Source of the DNA: Clostridia bacterium
GTDB lineage: Bacteria > Bacillota > Clostridia > Oscillospirales > CAG-272
DNA length: 41,235 bases
Direction: 5' to 3'
NCBI GenBank assembly: GCA_017453245.1
Contig: JAFTKM010000013.1
Coordinates: 1 to 41,235, forward strand
Shown here: in pieces, positions 24,314 to 32,951 of the stretch
How the letters are laid out: each line of letters opens with the position of its first letter
Numbering within the stretch: position 1 is the first letter of the stretch
Notes under the pieces: generated by a model
What the model was told of the DNA's origin: nothing
What the model saw: the letters and a program-made list of their open reading frames with translations, nothing else
Database searches by the model: none
Made by a program: the position numbers and the translations under genes

Positions 24314-26841
24314 AAAAAATACTTGTAATTGACGGAAACAGTATTATTAACCGCGCCTTTTACGGCATAAGAATACTTACCACAAAGAGCGGAAAATTCA
24401 CCAACGCGATATACGGTATGGTCAATATGATAACGCGTCAGCTTGACGCCATAAAGCCCGACTACTGCGCGGTCGCGTTTGATATAAAGCACCCCACCTT
24501 CAGGCACGAGATGTACGATGGCTATAAGGCGGGAAGACATCCCACGCCCCCCGAGCTTCTGGCTCAGTTCCCCGACGCGAAGGAGTGCCTTTCCCTTATG
24601 GGAATAAAGGTGCTTGAGCTCCCCGGCTGGGAGGCTGACGACATCCAGGGAACGATAGCGAAAATGGCTCACGGAGAAAAGGATACGGAGAGCTACGTGC
24701 TCTCGGGTGACCGCGACCTTCTGCAGCTTATAGACGACAAGGTAACGGTGCTCTTAGCCACCAATAACGATACCGTGACGATGAAGCGCGACGAGTTCTT
24801 CGCAAAGTACGCGATAGAGCCCGAGCTCTTTGTGGATATGAAGGCTCTTATGGGCGACTCGTCGGATAATATCCCGGGTGTTGCGGGAGTAGGCGAGAAA
24901 ACAGCGGCGGGACTTATACAGAACTTCGGAACGCTCGAACAGATATACGAGAATATCGATGATAAGCGCATCACAAAGGGTGTGCGTGAAAAGCTGCTCC
25001 GCGACGAGAAAAACGCGTATTTATCCCGTGATTTGGCCCGAATAGATATACACGCCCCCGTCGGTATCACTCTTGAGGACATAGAATACAAGGGCTTTGA
25101 CAAGGGCGGACTTTACAGAAAATTCTCCGAGCTTGAGCTCAATTCCTTTATCACAAAATTCAAGCTCGAGCCCGAGATGGAGGAGCTCTTCTCCGATGCT
25201 GAGCTTATGGAAATGCCTCAGTTTAAGGCGGCAAGCGCCGAGGATTTCGGCAAAATAGATGCAGAAAGAATAGCCGTCGAGATAAAGGACGGTAAAATCT
25301 ACGCCTCCGCGGGCGGAGAGAATCTCGTTTTTGACGGCGAGCTCAGAGAAGTAGCAAAATATCTTGAGGGCAAGGAGCTTCTCTGCTATGACGGAAAAGC
25401 GCTATGGCACGCCCTTGACAAAGCGGGAGCGAGCTGTGAGAAAATCTCGTTCCTCGACATAATGATGTACGAGTACGTACTCAATCCCGGTAGCGGAAAC
25501 GCGGGAATAAGCTCACTTTTGTCAATGTTTGTTGGCAAAACGGTGGCTAAAGACGCTCCTACCACGCCTTTCATGTCAGAGCTCGAGGAAAAGCTCAGAG
25601 CGAAAATTGCCGAGGACGGACTTGAGAAAATACTCTTCGATATTGAGCTCCCTTTGATAGGAGTGCTCGCAAAAATCGAGAAGTCGGGCTTCAGGATAAA
25701 CAGAGAGGCTATACTCGAATTCGGCGAGGCTCTCGGCGAGCTGGCGGAAAGTCTTGCGAACAGAATATACATTCAGGCAGGAGAGGTCTTCAACATCAAT
25801 TCCCCGAAGCAGCTCGGAGTCGTTCTTTATGAAAAAATGGGGCTTGTCGGAAGCAAAAAAAAGGGCAAGACAGGCTACTCAACCGACGCTCAGACTCTCG
25901 AGGAGATGAGGGGTGAATCGCCCATAATCGACGATATTCTCGAGTACAGACACGTCACAAAATTAAAGGGCACGTACACCACCGCACTCGCCGAGGCGGC
26001 AGATGAAAATGCAAGGCTCCACACCGATTTCAAGCAGGCTCTGACGGCAACCGGCAGGCTCTCAAGCGCCGAACCAAACCTACAGAATATTCCGATAAGA
26101 ACAAAACTCGGACGCGAGATGAGAAGATTCTTTATCGCCGAGGAGGGATATACCCTTGTCGATGCGGATTACTCACAGATAGAGCTTAGGCTCCTCGCGC
26201 ATATCTCGGACGATTATACCATGAAGGAAGCCTTCCTTTCGGGCGAGGATATCCACAGAAAAACCGCCGCGGCGGTCTTTGGTGTTCCCGAGGAGTACGT
26301 CAACGATGAGATGAGAAAGCGCGCAAAGGCGGTGAATTTCGGCATCGTGTACGGCATCAGCGGCTTCTCGCTCTCCAAGGACATAGGCACGACCGTCTCC
26401 GAGGCAACAAAATACATCAAAAACTACCTGATGAACTACCCTTCCATCGACAGATACCTTGAGGAAGTAGTTAAGGACGCCGAAAAGGACGGATACACAA
26501 CAACGATAATGGGCAGAAAGAGGTATATCCCCGAGCTCAAATCCTCAAAAGCGCCCCTCAGAGCCTTCGGTAAGCGTGTCGCAATGAACGCGCCGATACA
26601 GGGATCAGCGGCAGACATTATGAAGGTCGCGATGATAAACGTTGACAAAGCGCTGAGGAAATCCGGTCTTGACGCGCGTATCGTTATGCAGGTGCACGAC
26701 GAGCTTATCCTTGAGGTTAAGGACTCCGAGGTAGAGGCGTGCAAGGCCCTACTCAAGGAGCAAATGGAGAAGGCGGCAGACGTTTCCATACCGCTTACCG
26801 TTGACGTTACCTCGGGTAAAAACTGGCTCGAGCAAGAGTAA
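24310..26841 (+). CDS. polA: DNA polymerase I
   Basis: An 843-aa repair and Okazaki-fragment-processing polymerase. It has an N-terminal 5'-3' exonuclease/FEN domain (VIDGNSIINRAFYG near 6-19; GDSSDNIPGVAGVGEKTA). The middle domain has the 3'-5' exonuclease fold position but lacks the catalytic FDTET motif (the region reads ERIAVEIKDGKIYA), so proofreading should be absent, as in other Gram-positive Pol I. The C-terminal polymerase domain has motif A DADYSQIELRLLAHIS (from 618), motif B RKRAKAVNFGIVYG (669-682) and motif C VHDE (795-798). The start overlaps the upstream gene by 4 nt. A terminator follows at 26891. Confidence 0.97.
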   Translation: MKKILVIDGNSIINRAFYGIRILTTKSGKFTNAIYGMVNMITRQLDAIKPDYCAVAFDIKHPTFRHEMYDGYKAGRHPTPPELLAQFPDAKECLSLMGIKVLELPGWEADDIQGTIAKMAHGEKDTESYVLSGDRDLLQLIDDKVTVLLATNNDTVTMKRDEFFAKYAIEPELFVDMKALMGDSSDNIPGVAGVGEKTAAGLIQNFGTLEQIYENIDDKRITKGVREKLLRDEKNAYLSRDLARIDIHAPVGITLEDIEYKGFDKGGLYRKFSELELNSFITKFKLEPEMEELFSDAELMEMPQFKAASAEDFGKIDAERIAVEIKDGKIYASAGGENLVFDGELREVAKYLEGKELLCYDGKALWHALDKAGASCEKISFLDIMMYEYVLNPGSGNAGISSLLSMFVGKTVAKDAPTTPFMSELEEKLRAKIAEDGLEKILFDIELPLIGVLAKIEKSGFRINREAILEFGEALGELAESLANRIYIQAGEVFNINSPKQLGVVLYEKMGLVGSKKKGKTGYSTDAQTLEEMRGESPIIDDILEYRHVTKLKGTYTTALAEAADENARLHTDFKQALTATGRLSSAEPNLQNIPIRTKLGREMRRFFIAEEGYTLVDADYSQIELRLLAHISDDYTMKEAFLSGEDIHRKTAAAVFGVPEEYVNDEMRKRAKAVNFGIVYGISGFSLSKDIGTTVSEATKYIKNYLMNYPSIDRYLEEVVKDAEKDGYTTTIMGRKRYIPELKSSKAPLRAFGKRVAMNAPIQGSAADIMKVAMINVDKALRKSGLDARIVMQVHDELILEVKDSEVEACKALLKEQMEKAADVSIPLTVDVTSGKNWLEQE

Positions 26842-26884
26842 TTCCTCCCCCCAAAAAAACAGTCACAAAAAATTTATAAGCAAC

Positions 26885-26936
26885 AAAAAGAGGCAAGAAT
26901 TTGCGACGGAAATTATCGCAGATGCTTGCCTTTTTT
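26885..26936. terminator. Bidirectional terminator between polA and the SPOCS/LysM gene
   Basis: AGGCAAG (26891-26897) pairs with CTTGCCT (26925-26931) and an inner TGCGA (26902-26906) with TCGCA (26916-26920). An A-run precedes and a T6 run follows, so it can serve the converging genes on both sides. Confidence 0.8.
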
Positions 26937-26964
26937 ATTTGCGTTTCAGATATCTTTTATGCGT

Positions 26965-28515
26965 TTACTTAATGATAAGCTTCCCTACTCCGAGGGCGGA
27001 AAGAGGCTCCGAGGAGAAAGCAAAAACGCTCTCTGTCAGCTTGTTAGCCTTTGCAATAGACACCACCGAGGTATGGAATCTTTTCGCTATGCCGAAGAGG
27101 GATTCAGACGCGTCGGGATAGTAAACCGTGACAACCGAATCATCGCGTGCAAACTCCTCATCGGTGGCGTACGATGCGCCAAGACAGCGCTGTCTGCGCT
27201 CCGAGGTAAGGTTGACAAACGCCGAAAGCTCACACGATGCGTAAACGTTATTTTCGTCAAATTCTATTTTTGCATCTGTCGCGTTCACGGCGCAGTTTGC
27301 ACGCATATTTTCGTGTATTTGACAACTAGTGTTTACATATTGTTCAAACGGAACATTGAACTTGATTGGGAAACAAATACTGCCGTTTTCCTCCGAAACT
27401 TGACACGCTATGGCACTAAATCTGATTTCGCCGCTGATTTTCACCCTGTTTTCCTCGATTTCGCAGCTTTCAGCTCTCGCGAGCGCTTCTGCCCAGATAA
27501 TTTTGCTGATACTCTCGACACCGAGCTCCTCCAAGGACACCTTGGCACTGAAGGTCTCCTCGCCTCTTTCCATACATATGTGCTCACTGTAACCAAACTC
27601 GGAGTGTTCATTTTCGACCCCGCGCTCCTTAAGATATGAGTCTAAAACCACCTCAAGCTCACTGTTTCCAACGGCGTATATTCTAGGTAAAGCGGTAAAG
27701 GATACAATGAGAGAGGTGCCGTCATCCGTCGGCTCTACTCTCGCCTTAAGAGATGTGATCTCCACTCTTGCGTCAACGTCCTTAAAGCTCATTACCCCAT
27801 CAATATCTACGTCCTCATCAAAGGGAAATTCCTTGGTAACACTCTCGGGCAAGGAGTCGCCGTTTTTATATAGCAAGGTTACTATCACCCTGCCCTTTAT
27901 ATCAACCTCGTCATCCGACCTCTCAAGCGAGTCAAGGACAAAGGAGGCGTCGGTAAGAAGTATCTCCACCTCGTCGGCAATAGAGCCCTCAAGGCTTAAT
28001 ATCTCCTCCGTGTATTCCTTGCCTTCTCCCGAGGCGAAGGCGGGAGCGAGCACGCTGACTGTTTTAGTCATCATTTCGGGCTCATAGCCGACAAAGGCGT
28101 CACCCTCAACCTCATATCTCCTTCTCTCGCACAGCCTGACAGTGCTCTCAAGCGAGCACTTTGCCGAAAGCTTGCGAGGGCCGACAAGCCTTATATTACA
28201 GCTTGAAATCGTAGTAACAACGTCCGAGTCCACGTAATTCTCGGAATTTATCCTGAGCGCGGCATCATAATCCGTGGAAAACTCCGCGTGAGTGACGTCA
28301 TTATCAGCATCGAGGTAAACAACCTCGTATCCTACGGAGCCCGAAAACTCAAGCGAGTCGTCTGAGGCGAATTTACCCGAGGGGAAAACCTTGGTTTTTA
28401 CCGCAAGTATCTTTTTTACGTCCGTGTTATAGTCGGGGAGTGAGTAATCACCCGTGCTCTCGCACCTCAAGGCAACGATCTCTCTGCCCGTTAAGTATTC
28501 CTTTTCAGTCTGCAT
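26965..28515 (-). CDS. SPOCS (DUF3794) and LysM domain spore-coat-type protein
   Basis: A 516-aa protein from the ATG at 28515 (MQTEKEYLTGREIVAL), with Shine-Dalgarno GGAGG 5 nt upstream. An upstream in-frame ATG at 28545 lacks a site and overlaps a candidate promoter. The beta-rich sequence has repeated SPOCS-like segments (for example GREIVALRCESTGDYSLPDY; FSGSVGYEVVYLDAD; VEVTSL-type strands). The C-terminus is a LysM module (VVTVYYPDASESLFGIAKRF with SIAKANKLTE). The architecture resembles SpoVID-like proteins, which recruit coat proteins to the forespore and bind via LysM. The direct match is at family level. Expression in the mother cell is suggested by a sigma-E-like promoter. Confidence 0.82.
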   Translation of the reverse strand: MQTEKEYLTGREIVALRCESTGDYSLPDYNTDVKKILAVKTKVFPSGKFASDDSLEFSGSVGYEVVYLDADNDVTHAEFSTDYDAALRINSENYVDSDVVTTISSCNIRLVGPRKLSAKCSLESTVRLCERRRYEVEGDAFVGYEPEMMTKTVSVLAPAFASGEGKEYTEEILSLEGSIADEVEILLTDASFVLDSLERSDDEVDIKGRVIVTLLYKNGDSLPESVTKEFPFDEDVDIDGVMSFKDVDARVEITSLKARVEPTDDGTSLIVSFTALPRIYAVGNSELEVVLDSYLKERGVENEHSEFGYSEHICMERGEETFSAKVSLEELGVESISKIIWAEALARAESCEIEENRVKISGEIRFSAIACQVSEENGSICFPIKFNVPFEQYVNTSCQIHENMRANCAVNATDAKIEFDENNVYASCELSAFVNLTSERRQRCLGASYATDEEFARDDSVVTVYYPDASESLFGIAKRFHTSVVSIAKANKLTESVFAFSSEPLSALGVGKLIIK

Positions 28516-28543
28516 ATGCACCTCCAAATAAATTCTACGGTAC

Positions 28544-28572
28544 AATCTATGCGAGGACTCCCGGGTTTATGC
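28544..28572 (-). promoter_or_regulatory. Candidate sigma-E promoter of the SPOCS/LysM gene
   Basis: On the minus strand, GCATAAA (28572-28566) is followed by 14 nt and CATAGATT (28551-28544). This fits the sporulation sigma-E pattern of an ATA -35 and a CATAnnnT -10. The predicted start is about 15-20 nt before the Shine-Dalgarno. It is supported by the spore-related product but is a short degenerate match. Confidence 0.4.
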
Positions 28573-28600
28573 AAAAAGAAAAGAGCTCAAAGCGAGCTCT
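28573..28600 (-). terminator. Terminator after hprK
   Basis: On the minus strand a 7-bp stem, AGAGCTC/GAGCTCT (28600-28594 and 28588-28582), is followed by a T-rich run (28581-28573). It ends hprK about 120 nt downstream of its stop and just before the promoter of the next minus gene. Nothing else is visible in 28601-28723. Confidence 0.75.
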
Positions 28601-28723
28601 CTTCCCTTATTATATACCGATATACGTTATAAATTTGTACATTCGAGAAGGTTTTTTGTTATATTTTTCACCTGCACATCATTGCACAAATCTTTGTTTT
28701 TTACCATTTTACGGGCGTTTTGC

Positions 28724-29656
28724 TTAATCCATACCCATGGATTCCATAAGTCTCTTATTAAATTCCTTGGCGGTGTTGTAGCCCATACGCTTCTGTCTGT
28801 TATTCATAGCAGCAACCTCGATAACAACCGAGAGATTACGACCCGAGGACACGGGGAGCGTGATGCTGGGCACGTCAATGCCGAGAATATTGGTGGTCTG
28901 CTCATCAAGGCCGAGTCTGTCATACATCTTATTGTTGTCCCACTCCTCGAGATTGATGACGAGGTCGAGCTTTTCGCTCTCCTTTACCGCACCCATACCA
29001 AAGAGACGTCTTACGTCAACGATACCGATACCGCGAAGCTCAACGTAGTGGCGGATTATCTCGGGCGCGCGTCCGACAAGCGTGGTGGCGGAGACTCTCT
29101 TGATCTCAACGGCATCGTCCGCTATAAGTCTGTGGCCGCGTTTAAGAAGCTCTATCGCGGTCTCGCTCTTACCGACGCCGGAGTCACCGAGGAGGAGTAT
29201 ACCCTCGCCGTAGACCTCAACGAGAACGCCGTGACGGGTGATTCTCGGGCCGAGCGCTACGTTAAGGTAAGCGATGAGAGCCGCCATAAACTCGGAGGTC
29301 CTCAGGCTGGTGCGCAGAAGCGGTACACGGTACTTCTCCGCAAACTCATAAAACTCGGGGATAGGCTCCATTGAGGTGGTATAGATCACGCCTGCAGGAC
29401 AGGATCTGAAGAAATCCTCAACTCTCCTTCTGCGCTCGGCGGGATCCATCTCACTCATAAAGAGATTCTCAACCTTACCGATGATCTGAAGTCTCGCCTG
29501 CTCATAGTGATCGTAGAATCCCACAAGCTGGAGTCCCGGTCTGTTCACTCTCGCGCAGTTAATGAGAATATTCTCGGGAAGGTCGGGTAAATATAAGGTT
29601 TCGAGACTGAACTCGTCTATTATCTTTGAAAGCTTTACGGTATAAACTTCTTCCAT
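28724..29656 (-). CDS. hprK: HPr kinase/phosphorylase
   Basis: A 310-aa bifunctional enzyme that phosphorylates HPr on Ser46 and removes the phosphate, the sensor of carbon catabolite repression in Firmicutes. The Walker A motif GDSGVGKS is at 157-164 and the catalytic His142 is in RHGVLVEVYGEG. The family signature follows: LIADDAVEIKRVSATTLVG and LRGIGIVDVRRLFGMGAV. The C-terminal helices (NRQKRMGYNTAKEFNKRL) match. The start at 29656 has GAGAGG 8 nt upstream. It is divergent from the lipoprotein gene at 29860. Confidence 0.96.
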   Translation of the reverse strand: MEEVYTVKLSKIIDEFSLETLYLPDLPENILINCARVNRPGLQLVGFYDHYEQARLQIIGKVENLFMSEMDPAERRRRVEDFFRSCPAGVIYTTSMEPIPEFYEFAEKYRVPLLRTSLRTSEFMAALIAYLNVALGPRITRHGVLVEVYGEGILLLGDSGVGKSETAIELLKRGHRLIADDAVEIKRVSATTLVGRAPEIIRHYVELRGIGIVDVRRLFGMGAVKESEKLDLVINLEEWDNNKMYDRLGLDEQTTNILGIDVPSITLPVSSGRNLSVVIEVAAMNNRQKRMGYNTAKEFNKRLMESMGMD

Positions 29657-29689
29657 TTCATAAGCCTCTCATAAAGTATTTTTACGTAT

Positions 29690-29718
29690 ATTTTAGCACA
29701 CTTTTTCCTTAAATGCAA
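29690..29718 (-). promoter_or_regulatory. Promoter of hprK
   Basis: On the minus strand, TTGCAT (29718-29713), a 17-bp spacer, and TAAAAT (29695-29690) with an extended TG two bases upstream. Confidence 0.7.
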
Positions 29719-29797
29719 TATTTATCGGGAAAATCGGTATTCGTTTCGGGCAATTCGCACTTTTTGGCAAAATCCAGACACATTTTCGCCGCGATAC

Positions 29798-29826
29798 TTG
29801 ATTTATTAATATTATTTTGTTAAAAT
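29798..29826 (+). promoter_or_regulatory. Promoter of the PrsA-like lipoprotein operon
   Basis: TTGATT (29798-29803), a 17-bp spacer, and TAAAAT (29821-29826) with an extended TG at 29818-29819. A Shine-Dalgarno (AAGGAG) follows before the ATG at 29860. Confidence 0.75.
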
Positions 29827-29859
29827 AAAGAGAGAATAATTCTCCCAAGGAGACAAAAT

Positions 29860-30996
29860 ATGAAAAAAATCATTGCAATTCTTCTCTTGCTTGCGTCGAT
29901 CTTTGCGCTCGCATCGTGCAACAAGGATAAAGAATATCCTCCCGTGGAGTCCACCGAGGAGGAGGCGCGCACGGTAATGACGCTGTCGATAGACGGCAAG
30001 ACGTACGACGTCAGATACGAGCTGTACAGAGCCTTTTTCCTCACCTACAAGGCCGAGGTTGACGGTGGTGACGAGAGCGTATGGACGGGCCAAAAAAAGG
30101 ATGAATACGTCGCTAAGATCGATGAGTTGATACTCGAGAGAGTTGCTGAAATCTACGCCGCCTTTGCGATATGCGAGAGGATAGGCTTTGACCTATACTC
30201 AGACGACGTCGAGGACAAGATCAAGGAGAATATCCGCATCAGCGTCGAGGGCGGAAGCTACGGCAGCGCGGTTATCGAGGGCTTTGAGAGCTACGATGAC
30301 TATCTCGCATCTCTTAAGGCTATCAACCTCAACTATTCGGTGCAGACTCTCCTCTTCAGATATGCTATCGCGGTTGATGCAATCGACACCTACTACATAG
30401 GCACCGCAAGCTCTGATGACGTGGATATAAATCTCACGGTCGGCAAGATAGAATACACCAAGGAGGACGTGAAGGAGTTCTACGACTCGGACGAGTGCGT
30501 AAGAGTCCTCAGAGCGAGCTTCCAGAAGAAAATATCTTACACGCCCCTCGAGAAAGCCGAAAATTTGAAGGCAGCGCTCGAGAGCGCGGCGCAGTCAAAG
30601 GACACGCTCGAGGAGATGGAGGCGGCGGTCGTAACCGCTATAATGGGCAACGGTCTCTACTCGAATGCGGCGGAGATACGCGACGGATACGTTATCGGAA
30701 GATACAATCTCGAGAGGTCCTATTACGGCGAAATGACAGACGCGGCATTTGCCCTGAATATGGGAGAGGTGAGCGCGCCCATCGAGGTAGTCACGGACGT
30801 TGAGGACTCCTATTACGTGCTTTACAGAAGCTATAAAAGTGACGAGCATTTTGAAGAAAACTACGACAGCATAAGATACGTATACTTAATGAATTACGTT
30901 GGAGAAATCTCACACGGGGTAGCTGAGGAGCTCAAAAGCAGCGTAACCTACACCGATTATCTCAAGGGTATCGATCACTCCGGAATAGGAATGTAA
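29860..30996 (+). CDS. Lipoprotein, probable PrsA/SurA-like foldase (divergent)
   Basis: A 378-aa protein with a lipoprotein signal peptide: KK, a hydrophobic core IIAILLLLASIFA, then lipobox LASC with the modified Cys at 20. It should be anchored on the outer face of the membrane. The middle is helix-rich (residues 50-170), as in SurA/PrsA N-domains. The segment GRYNLERSYYGEMTDAAFAL-NMGEVSAPIEV resembles the parvulin (PpiC) F-A-L-x-x-G-E-x-S-x-P core. Catalytic residues are not clear, so it may be a chaperone rather than an active isomerase. It is followed 5 nt later by an unknown gene. Confidence 0.65.
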   Translation: MKKIIAILLLLASIFALASCNKDKEYPPVESTEEEARTVMTLSIDGKTYDVRYELYRAFFLTYKAEVDGGDESVWTGQKKDEYVAKIDELILERVAEIYAAFAICERIGFDLYSDDVEDKIKENIRISVEGGSYGSAVIEGFESYDDYLASLKAINLNYSVQTLLFRYAIAVDAIDTYYIGTASSDDVDINLTVGKIEYTKEDVKEFYDSDECVRVLRASFQKKISYTPLEKAENLKAALESAAQSKDTLEEMEAAVVTAIMGNGLYSNAAEIRDGYVIGRYNLERSYYGEMTDAAFALNMGEVSAPIEVVTDVEDSYYVLYRSYKSDEHFEENYDSIRYVYLMNYVGEISHGVAEELKSSVTYTDYLKGIDHSGIGM

Positions 30997-31001
30997 GGCG
31001 A

Positions 31002-31478
31002 GTGAAGAAAAGAAAAATCAACCCCGATTATTTAAGACATATCACCTCCTCAGACGTAAGAAACGAGGCGATAGATTCTCTTGACCTTGCCCTGTCGGTA
31101 AAGCGCTTTGCAGAGGGATATCTTGACGGCATCGTCAGCGTCAGGGTGACGGGGCAAGGCGAGGGCACGCTCAGCCTCAAGCTCCCTGTAGTATCCTATC
31201 TTATCAGGCTGATTGCGGAATGTCCTCCCGAGGGCACGGTAGCTATCGAAATAACCCTCGGCGAAAAATTCCGTCTTGACGCAAGCTTTGACTGTATGCC
31301 GAGTCTTGACGACACTGTGCATATGATAAACGTAGCGAAGCTTGCGGGATTTGACGTTGCAAGAGACGGCGATACTCTCTCATTCACCACAGACGCGAAG
31401 ATCAGTCACGCACTCAAGATCTATGCTGTATCAGGAAACGATTTTACGGATCTGCTCGTTTTAACCTATAAAATGTAA
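31002..31478 (+). CDS. Uncharacterised protein, second gene of the lipoprotein operon
   Basis: A 158-aa soluble protein with a GTG start at 31002, 5 nt after the lipoprotein stop and with only a weak ribosome site (AAGGCGA), so it probably relies on translational coupling. The N-terminal part is helical and basic (INPDYLRHITSSDVRNEAID). A middle LSLKLPVVSYLIRLIAECPP is followed by a beta-strand-rich half (TVAIEITLGEKFRLDASFD, GFDVARDGDTLSFTTD). The arrangement is faintly reminiscent of a small GHKL-ATPase-like alpha/beta sandwich, but no nucleotide motif is visible and I do not recognise it. The terminator at 31506 ends the operon. Confidence 0.65.
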   Translation: MKKRKINPDYLRHITSSDVRNEAIDSLDLALSVKRFAEGYLDGIVSVRVTGQGEGTLSLKLPVVSYLIRLIAECPPEGTVAIEITLGEKFRLDASFDCMPSLDDTVHMINVAKLAGFDVARDGDTLSFTTDAKISHALKIYAVSGNDFTDLLVLTYKM

Positions 31479-31505
31479 ATTATTTTTGTCATATTTAATG
31501 ATTTG

Positions 31506-31534
31506 CGCACCCGATGATTTTCGGGTGCGTTTTA
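31506..31534 (+). terminator. Terminator after the lipoprotein operon
   Basis: A 9-bp perfect stem, CGCACCCGA (31506-31514) and TCGGGTGCG (31521-31529), with a 6-nt loop and a TTTTATTTAT tail. Confidence 0.9.
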
Positions 31535-31587
31535 TTTATAAAAAACTGCGAGAGCAAAAAAACAACTACCCTTCCTTAAATTTCAAC

Positions 31588-31617
31588 TCATATGAAAGCG
31601 AGCCTCGGAGCAAATTA
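31588..31617 (+). promoter_or_regulatory. Possible forespore (sigma-G/F-type) promoter of spoIVB
   Basis: TCATA (31588-31592), an 18-nt spacer, and CAAATTA (31611-31617) resemble the sigma-G pattern GNATR and CATNNTA. B. subtilis spoIVB is forespore-expressed. The match is short and imperfect. Confidence 0.3.
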
Positions 31618-31682
31618 TTATCGTAGGATTTTTTGTCGGATGGCAGATGGTCCAACGAACGAAGGAAAGGTAAATTAATCAA

Positions 31683-32804
31683 ATGAAGTTGATAGCAAAA
31701 AAATATATAGTTTGGCTCCTGGTGGCATCTCTTTCGTTTTTCGTTTTTCTCCCACCCGGGCAAAACGAAAAGCTCACAGGCTCGGGGGACGTGGATACGG
31801 CAAAGACCGTCCTCTGCTCGCAAAAGGCCGATGAAGGTGAAATAAAGATAAGCTCGAGATTCTACGAGCTCTTATTTGGTAAAGAGGAAGAAAGCAAGCG
31901 TCTCCTGCTCATTCCGGGCGGCGGAATCTTCGGCGCAAAGATCAAGCAAAGCTTTGTCAGCGTGCAAAATCCGGGGGACGTAAAGGAGCTTAAGGTCGGG
32001 GATAAGATCAAGTCGATAAACGGCTGTAAGATATGCTCGGTCAAGGAGATAAAGGAGCTCACAAAGGGGCTCGGCGGTGAGAATATAACTCTTGTATGCG
32101 AACGCGGAGGCAAGGAAATTTCGGTTAAGGTAACACCGAAGGAGGTCGACGGCGAGTATAGGCTCGGCATCGTCTTGAAGGACGGTGCGGCGGGTATAGG
32201 AACAATAACCTATATCGACCCCAAGACGGGTGCTTTCGGCGGTCTTGGACACGGAATATGTGACACGGATACGGGGGAAGTGATAAATTTCACCGAGGGC
32301 GCGGTCACGGGAGTGATACTCTCGGGAGTTAAAAAGGGCGAGGAAGGAAAGCCCGGCGAGCTCTCAGGTCTGCTCACAGATAAGGTAAAAGGCGAGCTGT
32401 ACGCAAACACCGAGTGCGGTGTCTTTGGCAGGCTGGAAACTGTCCCCGAGAGCCTTGTGGCATCGGCCGTTGAGGTGGCGCACAGAGACGAGGTGCATAC
32501 GGGTGAAGCGACTATCCTCTCCACAGTAAAGGTCGGGTCGGTGAAGGAATATAAGATAGAGATTTCGGATATAAACAAGAACTCCACAGGTACGAAGTCG
32601 TTTAAGATAAAGGTAACCGACCCTGCCCTTATCGCCATAACCGGCGGCGTCGTAAGAGGTATGTCTGGAAGCCCGATCCTCCAGGACGGCAAGCTGGTTG
32701 GAGCTGTGACGCACGTCATGGTCGCTAACCCAACCGAGGGGTATGGCATATTTATTGAGAATATGTTATCCGCGGCAGAAAGTCAGATACAAAAGGCGGC
32801 GTGA
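31683..32804 (+). CDS. spoIVB: SpoIVB peptidase (stage IV sporulation serine protease)
   Basis: A 373-aa membrane-anchored secreted protease of the forespore that signals pro-sigma-K activation in the mother cell. It has an N-terminal hydrophobic anchor (residues 8-24). A PDZ domain lies at about 85-150 (VQNPGDVKELKVGDKIKSIN) and an S55 catalytic domain follows. The triad is His190 (GGLGHG), Asp313 (VTDPAL) and Ser328 (RGMSGSP), with the same 15-residue Asp-Ser spacing as B. subtilis. The end GYGIFIENML is conserved. spo0A, often immediately downstream in spore-formers, is not present here; a palindrome array follows. Confidence 0.95.
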   Translation: MKLIAKKYIVWLLVASLSFFVFLPPGQNEKLTGSGDVDTAKTVLCSQKADEGEIKISSRFYELLFGKEEESKRLLLIPGGGIFGAKIKQSFVSVQNPGDVKELKVGDKIKSINGCKICSVKEIKELTKGLGGENITLVCERGGKEISVKVTPKEVDGEYRLGIVLKDGAAGIGTITYIDPKTGAFGGLGHGICDTDTGEVINFTEGAVTGVILSGVKKGEEGKPGELSGLLTDKVKGELYANTECGVFGRLETVPESLVASAVEVAHRDEVHTGEATILSTVKVGSVKEYKIEISDINKNSTGTKSFKIKVTDPALIAITGGVVRGMSGSPILQDGKLVGAVTHVMVANPTEGYGIFIENMLSAAESQIQKAA

Positions 32805-32847
32805 TAATCAAGAGCATTCGTGTCGAGAAGCTTGCTTATCAGGACGA

Positions 32848-32951
32848 ATGCCGCAGATTGCTCCGCGGCGGTTTGCTACAAGGCAAACAAAGCACGAAGT
32901 GCCAAGGGCGCATAGCGCGCTTGCGCCGATGGGAGCAATTGCCTGCGGCAT
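32848..32951. repeat. Multibranched inverted-repeat structure downstream of spoIVB
   Basis: A long-range stem joins ATGCCGCAG (from 32848/9) with CTGCGGCAT (32943-32951), and continues with ATTGCTCC (32857-32864) pairing with GGAGCAAT (32932-32939). Inside are three local hairpins: GTTTGC/GCAAAC (32871-32888), GCAC/GTGC (32892-32902) and GGCGCA/TGCGCC (32907-32927). As RNA this is a closed stem with a three-arm junction. No supported gene overlaps it. Confidence 0.65.
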
